From Giesbergeria sp. (lineage in GTDB: Bacteria; Pseudomonadota; Gammaproteobacteria; Burkholderiales; Burkholderiaceae_C), in assembly GCA_030690515.1 (NCBI GenBank), contig JAUYGP010000291.1, forward strand, positions 1-25,753: a stretch of 25,753 nucleotides of DNA, read 5' to 3'. The notes beneath the pieces are model-generated. The model was not told the origin of the DNA, ran no database searches, and was given only the letters and a program-made list of their open reading frames with translations. Within the stretch, counting starts at the first letter, position 1. Every line of letters starts with the position of its first letter. This document shows positions 8,282 through 14,431 of the stretch, piece by piece. The position numbers were made by a program, and so were the translations under genes.

Positions 8282-9064
8282 CTACTGCCATTTGCGCTGC
8301 AATCGGTCAAAGGTGCCATTGCGCTGGATGGCCTCCAGCCCCTTCTTGAATCGTGCCACCTGCGCATCCGGGGTCTGGTTGCCAAAGGCCATGTAATAGC
8401 CTTCACTGCTCAGTTCAGGAATGCGGTACACCTTGACCAGCGTCTTGGCAGGCTCATCTCCTGACTGGCGTGCCAGGTAGGCGGCCGTCAGCTCGCTCAT
8501 GATCCACAGGTCTACCCTGCCGAGCTTGAGCTTTTCATAGTTGAGTTCGTACTTCACGCTGGGCTGCAGGTTCTTCCCCTTGACGAAGCCATTCGCCACC
8601 AGAAACTGCTCGCCCACATCCTCGTTGACGGTGGCAATGCGGTACTGCTTGGCTGCATCCAGAGAATCGATGCGGTACGTTCGGCCCTGCTGCCCGAACA
8701 GGTAGTAGTTGGCAGGCGCAATCACGCCCACCCATTTGAACAGCTTGTCCCGCTCCGGCGTGCGCCCGATGCTGTAGATCAGCACCCCCGGCGTATTGCG
8801 CGCCGTTTCATAGGCACGCGCCCAAGGCATGGACTGGAACTCGCCCTGCAAGCCCAGCTCCCGGAGAACGGCTTCGACCACTTCGGTGGACAGCCCGGTG
8901 ATCTTGCCCTGGGCCGCATCGGTGTAGTTGTAGGGTGGAAACTCTTCCGTAAGAACCCGCACCGGCCCGTCCGCAGCCACGCTGGCACCCGCCAGCCCCA
9001 TGATCAACCCTGCCGTGCATGCGAGATAGCGTCTGCAAAGGCCTGCAATACGGGTGACGGTCAT
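8282..9064 (-). CDS. Periplasmic solute-binding protein, SBP_bac_3-like (duplicate 1)
   Basis: A 260-residue exported protein, near twin of the one at 7171-7947. The signal peptide MTVTRIAGLCRRYL... cleaves near residues 30-31 (ASVAA), and the mature part begins VRVLTEEFPPYNYTDAA. Blocks shared with the twin are PWARAYET, PGVLIYS, RTPERDKLFKWVG, VGEQFL..GFVKGKNLQ and the C-terminal LQRKWQ. The ATG at 9064 is chosen for its signal peptide; an in-frame TTG at 9106 is possible. It has its own promoter copy (9141-9169), and 334 bases separate it from the next gene, so it may be expressed independently. Differences between the twins cluster in the middle of the protein, consistent with ligand divergence after duplication, but this is inference. 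Confidence 0.88.
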   Translation of the reverse strand: MTVTRIAGLCRRYLACTAGLIMGLAGASVAADGPVRVLTEEFPPYNYTDAAQGKITGLSTEVVEAVLRELGLQGEFQSMPWARAYETARNTPGVLIYSIGRTPERDKLFKWVGVIAPANYYLFGQQGRTYRIDSLDAAKQYRIATVNEDVGEQFLVANGFVKGKNLQPSVKYELNYEKLKLGRVDLWIMSELTAAYLARQSGDEPAKTLVKVYRIPELSSEGYYMAFGNQTPDAQVARFKKGLEAIQRNGTFDRLQRKWQ

Positions 9065-9140
9065 GGTGGCTGTGAGGGAAGGCGGCTGTGTTGGAAAAGA
9101 ATGCAATCAAACCACCCTGCCAACTCGGCCTTGCCAACTC

Positions 9141-9169
9141 AGTATCCACGGCCCTGCCAGCGCGGTCAA
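9141..9169 (-). promoter_or_regulatory. Sigma-70-type promoter of the first binding-protein gene
   Basis: On the minus strand TTGACC (9169-9164), a 17-nt spacer and GATACT (9146-9141). The boxes are identical in sequence and spacing to the copy at 8024-8052. Predicted transcription starts near 9134, about 70 nt before the ATG at 9064. Confidence 0.65.
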
Positions 9170-9244
9170 TGTCAGAAACCCGGCAGGTCAGACGTTCCCC
9201 TGGTCACAACCAGCGCTGTGCCAAAGACGCTCTACAACCCAGCC

Positions 9245-10129
9245 TCAGGCGGACGAGCGCACCAGCTGCTGCACCAGCGGATGTGCCAGCCTGCGCTCGG
9301 TGCTGATGGCGTAGTAGTGCTCCTGCACCCCATCGCAGGCGCCCACCAGCCGCACCTGGCAGCGCTGCAGCAATTCGTCCTGCGCCGCCACCGCGCCAGG
9401 GAAAATGCCCAGGCCTGTGCCCCCAAAAGCCTCCAGCAACGCGTTGTCTTCAAACTCGCCCACCACCCGCGGGTGAAGCCCCTTCTGGGCCAGCCACTGG
9501 TCGATGGTGTTGCGCACGATGGAATGGGTGGTCGGCAACAGCACGGGCAGCGACTGCAGTGACGCCGGAAACCCCTCTACGGCCTGAGCCCACCACTGCG
9601 GCGCTGCGTACCAGCCCATGGCCGAGGTACCCAAAGGATGGTTGTGCACCTTGAGGCGTGGATTGAACGGCGCAGGGTGGTCGGACAGCACCACGTCGAG
9701 CTTGTGCACGGCCAGTTCGGCCAGCAGGTCGGACATTTCGCCCTCCAGGCACACCAGCCGCAGCCCCTCTACGTGGAGCACGGGGCGCAACAGGCGCTGA
9801 ACCTCCAGCTTGGGCAAGCCATCGGCAATGCCCACCACCAACCGCACCGAAGGGCTCTGGGCGGCCGCACGCACCAGTTCGGGCAAGGCCTCGCCCAGTT
9901 GGAAAATCTGTTCGGCCTGCCGCAAGGCCACCACGCCGGCCTCGGTCAGCGCAAGGCCCCGCCCCGCTGGACGCAACAACTGACAACCCAGGTCGCGCTC
10001 TAGCTCACGCACCTGGGTGCTTACGGTCTGGACCGCCATGTCCAGCCGCGCGGCGGCATTGGACATGCTGCCCTCCTTGGCAACCATCCAGAAATAGTAG
10101 AGATGACGGTAATTGAAGGGCGCACTCAT
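9245..10129 (-). CDS. nhaR: LysR-family transcriptional regulator, NhaR type
   Basis: A 294-residue DNA-binding regulator. The N-terminus NYRHLYYFWMVAKEGSM, the helix-turn-helix region (about 19-45), and later blocks KLDVVLSDHPA, VVGEFEDNALLEAFG and EHYYAISTERR follow E. coli NhaR from end to end. NhaR activates the Na+/H+ antiporter gene nhaA in response to sodium. Here no nhaA is adjacent. The divergent neighbour is a BI-1-type membrane protein, which is the likeliest local target. The ATG at 10129 is 97 nt from that gene's start, and an inverted repeat lies between them. A Kef-type antiporter is encoded about 9 kb away, but no link is visible in the sequence. The regulator type is secure; the signal it senses is inferred from the family. 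Confidence 0.9.
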   Translation of the reverse strand: MSAPFNYRHLYYFWMVAKEGSMSNAAARLDMAVQTVSTQVRELERDLGCQLLRPAGRGLALTEAGVVALRQAEQIFQLGEALPELVRAAAQSPSVRLVVGIADGLPKLEVQRLLRPVLHVEGLRLVCLEGEMSDLLAELAVHKLDVVLSDHPAPFNPRLKVHNHPLGTSAMGWYAAPQWWAQAVEGFPASLQSLPVLLPTTHSIVRNTIDQWLAQKGLHPRVVGEFEDNALLEAFGGTGLGIFPGAVAAQDELLQRCQVRLVGACDGVQEHYYAISTERRLAHPLVQQLVRSSA

Positions 10130-10135
10130 TGTTCT

Positions 10136-10154
10136 ATTTTACGGAAGTAAAAAT
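10136..10154. promoter_or_regulatory. AT-rich inverted repeat between nhaR and the BI-1 gene (putative LysR operator)
   Basis: ATTTTAC, a GGAA spacer, and GTAAAAAT form a near-perfect inverted repeat inside an AT-rich 97-bp divergent intergenic region, in contrast with the GC-rich surroundings. It begins 6 nt upstream of the nhaR start codon. LysR-type regulators usually bind such dyads in the shared promoter region and repress their own gene. No good sigma-70 box pair was found for the BI-1 gene. Confidence 0.5.
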
Positions 10155-10226
10155 CATTTTTTATCTTCTTTTTCAGAAGCGACAAATACCCTATCGTTCT
10201 TTTTCCTTCTGAATCCGGAGATCCAC

Positions 10227-10904
10227 ATGAACCATCCCGCCACCTACCGGGGGGGTACTGCCCCCAGCAGCCTGGGCAGCACCCTGGCCACGCACCGGGT
10301 GCTGCGCAACACCTATGCCCTGCTGTCCTTGACGCTGCTGTTCAGCGCTGCCGTGGCCGCCGCTGCCGTGGCCCTGCGCTTGCCCGCACCGGGTCTCATC
10401 CTCACGCTGATAGGCTATTTCGGTCTGCTGTTCCTGGTCCACAAGGTGCAGAACAGCGGCTGGGCCGTGGGGGCCGTCTTTGCGCTCACCGGCTTCATGG
10501 GCTACACACTGGGGCCGGTGCTCTCGGCACATCTGGCCTTGCCGGGCGGCGGCCAGACCATTGCCCTGGCCCTGGGTGCCACAGGCGCGACCTTCCTGGC
10601 TCTGTCGGGCTGGGTGCTGGCGACGCGGCGTGATTTCAGCTTCATGGGCGGCTTCCTGTTCGCCGGCATGGTGATCGCCATCCTGGCGGGCCTGGCAGCC
10701 ATGTTCTTCCAGATCCCGGCGCTGGGCCTGGCGGTATCGGCCATGGTGGCCCTGCTGTCGGCCGGCTTGATCCTGTTCGAGACCAGCCGCATCGTGAACG
10801 GCGGCGAAACCAACTACGTACTGGCCACCGTGGGCCTGTTTGTTTCGCTGTTCAACCTCTTCACCAGCCTGCTGAGCCTGTTTGGCTTCAGCAGCAACGA
10901 CTAA
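10227..10904 (+). CDS. Bax inhibitor-1/YccA family inner-membrane protein
   Basis: A 225-residue protein with about seven membrane segments and the BI-1 family C-terminus (ETSRIVNGGETNYV followed by LFVSLFNLFTSLLSLFGF). Relatives are bacterial YccA/YbhL-type proteins. E. coli YccA interacts with the FtsH protease, and other members act as ion leak channels. The start is ATG 10227, with CCGGAG six nt upstream; the longer reading frame upstream of it is AT-rich and lies in the promoter region. It is divergent from nhaR across 97 bp with an inverted repeat, so sodium or pH control is plausible but unproven. A small exported protein gene follows 16 nt later and is probably in the same transcript. 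Confidence 0.9.
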   Translation: MNHPATYRGGTAPSSLGSTLATHRVLRNTYALLSLTLLFSAAVAAAAVALRLPAPGLILTLIGYFGLLFLVHKVQNSGWAVGAVFALTGFMGYTLGPVLSAHLALPGGGQTIALALGATGATFLALSGWVLATRRDFSFMGGFLFAGMVIAILAGLAAMFFQIPALGLAVSAMVALLSAGLILFETSRIVNGGETNYVLATVGLFVSLFNLFTSLLSLFGFSSND

Positions 10905-10920
10905 CACCCAGGAACGCACC

Positions 10921-11376
10921 ATGAAAAACACCAACCGTACCGCCGCCGCCGTCATCGCCCTCACCGTGGCCGCCCTGGCGGCGCCGACCCTGGCCCACGC
11001 CAAGCGCATGGGTGGCGCGAAATCGCGCTCCATTCCTCCGGCCAGCATCGGCAAGGCGCCGTCCACCCCTGCGGCCCCGGTAGCGCCCAAGGCCCCTACA
11101 GCTCCAGCCGCTGCGGCAGCACCGGCTCCGGCAGCGGCAGCCGCTCCTGCCGCACGCGGCCCGGGAATGATGGGCACCATGGGCGCAGCAGCGGTGGGCG
11201 CCGTCGCCGGCACCATGGCAGGCAGTGCACTGGCTGGTGGCAACTCCGCGGAGAAGGATGCCAAGGCCGCCAAGGCCGCTGAAGCCCAGGCAGCCGAGAA
11301 AGAAGCCCTGGAGCTACAGCGCAAGGCCGATGAAGCCAAGGCCAAGGCCGCTGCCGCACGGTCCGCTGCCCAGTAA
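10921..11376 (+). CDS. Small Ala/Pro-rich exported protein with glycine-zipper segment
   Basis: A 151-residue protein of unknown function. It has a signal peptide (about 1-27, ending AHA), a mature start KRMGGAKSRSIPP, a low-complexity Ala/Pro region (about 45-80), a hydrophobic glycine-zipper-like stretch GTMGAAAVGAVAGTMAGSAL (about 85-104), and a charged Ala/Lys/Glu-rich C-terminal helix (about 108-151). The order of signal peptide, MGG-K-S block, Pro/Ala linker and hydrophobic segment resembles the N-terminal half of Tim44-like exported proteins, without their C-terminal domain. That likeness is from memory and not firm. The start is ATG 10921 after AGGA (10910-10913), 16 nt after the BI-1 gene. 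Confidence 0.75.
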   Translation: MKNTNRTAAAVIALTVAALAAPTLAHAKRMGGAKSRSIPPASIGKAPSTPAAPVAPKAPTAPAAAAAPAPAAAAAPAARGPGMMGTMGAAAVGAVAGTMAGSALAGGNSAEKDAKAAKAAEAQAAEKEALELQRKADEAKAKAAAARSAAQ

Positions 11377-11401
11377 CGCATGGCCCGGTGCGTCTGCTAG
11401 C

Positions 11402-11429
11402 ATGTGCGGTAAGTTTTTCCTCCGCACAT
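11402..11429 (+). terminator. Hairpin after the small exported protein gene (weak terminator candidate)
   Basis: ATGTGCGG (11402-11409) and CCGCACAT (11422-11429) form an 8-bp stem. The T-run is in the 12-base loop and not after the stem, so it is not a canonical rho-independent terminator. It lies between the end of the BI-1 operon and repeat family B. Confidence 0.3.
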
Positions 11430-11430
11430 C

Positions 11431-11601
11431 CTGTAGGCTGTCGGACTTGGAGCGTCGTAAGCGAAAATCGGCCCCAGCGAGGACAGTTTTTGCCGGATTT
11501 GCAGCCCCATAGCCCGGCTATGGAGCAAAAAGACGGTGAAGAATGGACCGCTGCGGCCGATTTGCAGCCGACGATTTCCAAGTCCGACAGACTCCTAGGA
11601 G
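11431..11601. repeat. Palindromic repeat family B, complete copy 2
   Basis: A long imperfect palindrome. CTGTCGGACTTGGA (11438-11451) is matched by TCCAAGTCCGACAG (11577-11590), the arms continue to pair imperfectly inwards, and the centre is the perfect CCATAGCCCGGCTATGG (11507-11523). The right end is CTCCTAGGAG (11592-11601), as in copy 1 at 74-83. It carries no reading frame of its own. Its terminal AGGAG (11597-11601) sits six nt before the GTG start of the next gene and acts as that gene's ribosome site. Confidence 0.88.
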
Positions 11602-11607
11602 CGCCCC

Positions 11608-13254
11608 GTGAACCTCCCATTGTTTTCCCCGCAGCCGCTGGTCTCCGCACTGGCCTGCACCGCGCTGCTGTGCAGCGCAGGCGCCGTTGCAGCCCAAGAG
11701 AGCACCTCGCGCATTGCCCGCGTCACGGTCTACCCTGGCAGCGCCACAGTAGAGCGCGTGGCCAAGGTGGGCGCTAGCGCGCGCAGCCTGACCGTGGCCT
11801 GCCTACCCGCCACGCTGGACCCGCAAAGCCTGCAGATCAGCGCCGATGCGGGCGTGCGCGTGGGGGAGTTCAATGTGCTGACCGAAGACCGCGACGTGGC
11901 CTCGGCCTGCGCCAGCCCGCTCGATGGCCGCATTCGCGAGCTGGAAGACCAGATCGCCGCCGTCAGAGCCGAATCGGGCGCGCTGCAGCTGGTCGACAGC
12001 TACCTCAAAGGCGTTGCCTCGGGCAGCGCGGGCGAAGCCGCCGTGGGGGGCCGCACCCTGCCCGCCACCCCGGCGCAGATCAGTGCCACCGCCGATGTGC
12101 TGCGCAAATCCGGCCAGGATGCGCTGGCCCGCGCCCACCAGCTCAAGCGCCGCCAGGAGGCGCTGGAACTGGCGCTCAAGCCCCTGGCGGCCGAGCGCGA
12201 CCGCGTGGCCAGCCAGCGCACGCGCGTGGTGTCCGTCACCATCAACCTGGCCACCGAGCGCGACGCCGAGCTGCGCCTGAGCTACCAGGTGCGCGGCCCC
12301 GGCTGGCAGCCCAGCTACCGCGCCACGCTCGATGCCACCAAGGCCAGCGTGCAGTTCGAGCGCCTGGCGCTGGTGGCCCAGAACAGCGGTGAGGACTGGA
12401 GCAATGTGCAGCTCACGCTCTCCACCGGCCAACCCCATCGCGCCACGCAGGGCCGCCTGCCCCGCCCCTGGACCCTGGACGTCGCACCGCCGCCCCAACT
12501 GGCGGCCAAGGCAATGTCCATGGCACCGGCCTCCCCGGCCCCGGCGATGCGCGAGCGCGGCAACCTGGTGCCCGAGGCCATGCCCAGCTTTGACGTCAGT
12601 GCCCTCGACAAAGGTTTTTCCACCGAATTTGCGGTGCCGCAACGCATCACCGTGCCCTCGAACGGCCAGCGCGTCACGCTGGCGCTGGGCACGCAGCAGG
12701 CCAGCGCCCACTTGCTCACCCGCACCGCGCCGGGCGTGGAAGAAGCCGCCTACCTGGTGGCCGAGATTGCGCCACCGCCAGGCGTCTGGCCACCCGGCGC
12801 CGTGGGCCTGTACCGCGACGGCGCCTTTGTGGGCACCGGGCGCCTAGACTTTGGCGTCAGCGCCGCCAGCACACCGGGCGCCCCGCCCACCACCAGCCTG
12901 TCCTTTGGCCGCGACGAACTGGTGCTAGTGCGCACCGAGGCACCACAGGACATGACCAGCACCACCGGCCTGACCGGCTCGCGCACCGAGCGCCAGACAC
13001 GCCGCAGCTACCAGGTGGAAAACCGCCACAAGAGCAGCATTGACCTGCAGGTGCTGCACGCCACACCGATCTCGCGCAACGAAAAGATCGAAGTCGAATC
13101 ACGCTACCAACCACAACCCAGCAGCCTGACCTGGAACCAGCAGCAAGGCACCATTGCCTGGCAGCAGCCCCTGGCCGCCGGGGCCACCGCGCGGTTCAGC
13201 GCCGAGCACACCCTCCGCTACCCCAAGGACATTGAGCTGCTGGAGCGCCCATGA
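11608..13254 (+). CDS. DUF4139 / MuiA-like exported protein
   Basis: A 548-residue protein with a signal peptide (about 1-29, ending VAA) and the two-part structure of 'mucoidy inhibitor MuiA' family proteins. An N-terminal DUF4140-like domain (about 33-130, beginning RVTVYPGSATVERV) and a middle coiled segment precede a C-terminal DUF4139 domain (about 200-548), recognised by LSYQVRGPGWQPSYRATLD and the aromatic-rich beta repeats that follow. The molecular function of the family is not established. The start is GTG 11608. Its ribosome site AGGAG belongs to the end of repeat family B, so the repeat shapes how this gene is translated. The stop overlaps the pgpA start as ATGA. Confidence 0.85.
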   Translation: MNLPLFSPQPLVSALACTALLCSAGAVAAQESTSRIARVTVYPGSATVERVAKVGASARSLTVACLPATLDPQSLQISADAGVRVGEFNVLTEDRDVASACASPLDGRIRELEDQIAAVRAESGALQLVDSYLKGVASGSAGEAAVGGRTLPATPAQISATADVLRKSGQDALARAHQLKRRQEALELALKPLAAERDRVASQRTRVVSVTINLATERDAELRLSYQVRGPGWQPSYRATLDATKASVQFERLALVAQNSGEDWSNVQLTLSTGQPHRATQGRLPRPWTLDVAPPPQLAAKAMSMAPASPAPAMRERGNLVPEAMPSFDVSALDKGFSTEFAVPQRITVPSNGQRVTLALGTQQASAHLLTRTAPGVEEAAYLVAEIAPPPGVWPPGAVGLYRDGAFVGTGRLDFGVSAASTPGAPPTTSLSFGRDELVLVRTEAPQDMTSTTGLTGSRTERQTRRSYQVENRHKSSIDLQVLHATPISRNEKIEVESRYQPQPSSLTWNQQQGTIAWQQPLAAGATARFSAEHTLRYPKDIELLERP

Positions 13255-13763
13255 CCAATGCCGTGCCGCTGCGCCCCACCGTGCGTTTTTTGCTGGCCCA
13301 CCCCGCGCACTTCATTGCGCTGGGCTTTGGCGCGGGCCTGTCGCGCAAGGCGCCCGGTACGGTGGGCACGCTGTGGGCCTGGCTGGCTTTCCTGGTGCTG
13401 CAACCGTGGTTTGCCACACCACTGCAGATGGGCCTCTTGATCGCCGCCAGTACGCTGGGCGGCTGGTGGGCCTGCACTGTCACCGCGCGCCACATGGGCG
13501 TGTCCGATCCCGGCAGCATCGTCTGGGACGAGGTCGTGGCCTTCTGGCTGGTGCTGTGGCTGGCCATGCCCATGGGCTTCTGGGGCCAGTTGGTGGCGTT
13601 TGCACTGTTCCGCTTCTTTGATGCCGCCAAGCCGGGCCCGGTGGGCTGGGCCGACAGCCTGTTCAAGGGCTTTGGCTGGCGCGGCGGCTGGGGCATTTTG
13701 TGGGACGATTTTGTCGCGGCGTTCTGCACCCTGCTGGTGATTGCGCTGTGGAGGTTCTGGTGA
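13251..13763 (+). CDS. pgpA: Phosphatidylglycerophosphatase A
   Basis: A 170-residue membrane enzyme that removes phosphate from phosphatidylglycerophosphate to give phosphatidylglycerol. The family signature is clear: GFGAGLSRKAPGTVGTL near residues 26-42, DPGSIVWDEVVAFW (about 86-99) with the acidic metal residues, and RFFDAAKPGPVGWAD (about 122-136). Three to four hydrophobic segments span the inner membrane. The ATG overlaps the stop of the MuiA-like gene by 4 nt, and its TGA overlaps the GTG start of cinA by 4 nt, so all three appear translationally coupled. Confidence 0.95.
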   Translation: MTNAVPLRPTVRFLLAHPAHFIALGFGAGLSRKAPGTVGTLWAWLAFLVLQPWFATPLQMGLLIAASTLGGWWACTVTARHMGVSDPGSIVWDEVVAFWLVLWLAMPMGFWGQLVAFALFRFFDAAKPGPVGWADSLFKGFGWRGGWGILWDDFVAAFCTLLVIALWRFW

Positions 13764-14293
13764 CCCCACGCCCTCAATTACTATCAAAAGAAGAGCTGAT
13801 AGCGCTTGGTGGTATTGCGCTAGAGGCCATTTTGACTACTATTTCTGATACCCTGCTGGCCCAGGGCCAGATGCTGGCCACGGCCGAAAGCTGCACGGGT
13901 GGCCTGATCGCCGGGGCTTGCACCGACCGGGCCGGTTCCAGCCAGTGGTTTGAGCGCGGCTTTGTCACTTATTCCAACGCCGCCAAGGCCGAGATGCTGG
14001 CCGTGCCCTGCACGCTCATCGACCAGCACGGCGCCGTGAGCGAGCCCGTGGCCCGCGCCATGGCCGAAGGCGCCCTGGCGCATTCTGCCGCCCAGGCCAG
14101 CGTAGCGGTGACGGGCGTGGCCGGGCCCACCGGCGGCAGCGCTGACAAGCCCGTGGGCACGGTGTGGCTGGCGTGGTGCGTGCACGGACGCACCTACAGC
14201 GAGCGCCAGCATTTCCCGGGCGACCGCGCTGCCGTGCGCGCTGCCACGGTGCGGCACGGGCTGGTGCAGCTGGCGCATCTGCTAAGGCAATAG
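13760..14293 (+). CDS. cinA: CinA C-terminal family nicotinamide-nucleotide amidohydrolase
   Basis: A 177-residue stand-alone CinA_C (PncC-like) protein that hydrolyses nicotinamide mononucleotide to nicotinate mononucleotide in NAD recycling. Family motifs are LATAESCTGGLIAG (about 35-48), the region FVTYSNAAKAEML, GAVSEPVARAMAEGAL, and SVAVTGVAGPTGGSADKPVGT. The start is GTG 13760 with GGAGG (13750-13754) five nt upstream, overlapping pgpA. The N-terminal ~30 residues are an extension; residues 7-25 are encoded by the 57-bp dispersed repeat (13780-13836), so the repeat seems to have built the start of the protein. A translation start at a later codon is possible, but none with a better ribosome site is seen. 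Confidence 0.9.
   Translation: MTPRPQLLSKEELIALGGIALEAILTTISDTLLAQGQMLATAESCTGGLIAGACTDRAGSSQWFERGFVTYSNAAKAEMLAVPCTLIDQHGAVSEPVARAMAEGALAHSAAQASVAVTGVAGPTGGSADKPVGTVWLAWCVHGRTYSERQHFPGDRAAVRAATVRHGLVQLAHLLRQ
13780..13836 (+). repeat. Intragenic 57-bp repeat (copy in cinA)
   Basis: It aligns without gaps with the thiL copy (3370-3426). Shared features are ACTAT.AAA at the left, AGCGCTT in the middle, GCGCT at +38 and GCCATTTT near the end. Here codons begin at the second base of the repeat, one frame away from thiL, so the shared unit is DNA and not a protein motif. Confidence 0.75.
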
Positions 14294-14294
14294 C

Positions 14295-14313
14295 GCCCCA
14301 CCGCCGTGGGGGC
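14295..14313 (+). terminator. Weak hairpin after cinA
   Basis: GCCCCAC and GTGGGG(G)C can pair across CGCC, two bases after the cinA stop codon. There is no T-run, so it is a poor intrinsic terminator. It may still slow read-through into the broken cyclase gene. Confidence 0.3.
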
Positions 14314-14431
14314 AACCCGCTTGCGTTCAGGGCAGTATTTGCTTTAATGGCCCATCGCGGTCCATCGCATGGTATGCCTTGGAGTGAAGGCATGGCGCTG
14401 GCGAGAAACGCTTGTCACACCATTGCGCTGG

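Larger units (their letters stand above)
7171..9230 (-). repeat. Tandem duplication of promoter plus binding-protein gene
   Basis: Unit 1 spans about 8282-9230 and unit 2 about 7171-8115. Similarity covers the whole gene, the leader and the promoter region, including exact shared blocks such as CAGTATCCACGGCCCTG and GTCAATGTCAGAAACCCGGC. It fades beyond about 8115 and 9230. Unit 2 is directly joined to the cyclase gene, unit 1 is not. Confidence 0.85.

Noticed and set aside
5067..9064. A standard ABC amino-acid importer operon
   Set aside because: No permease or ATPase gene is present among or beside the three binding-protein genes; the only membrane partner is the cyclase.
10191..11381. 396-codon open frame on the minus strand, and similar long ones at 3710-4657 (+), 20223-21641 (+) and 22020-22649 (+)
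   Set aside because: They lie opposite well-supported genes, are rich in Arg, His, Gln or Ala, and show no family motifs. Such frames are expected in GC-rich DNA.
11431..11601. A target-site duplication for repeat family B
   Set aside because: CTAG occurs at 11397-11400 and 11595-11598, but these do not flank the inverted ends symmetrically, and CTCCTAGGAG is shared by both copies, so it belongs to the element.
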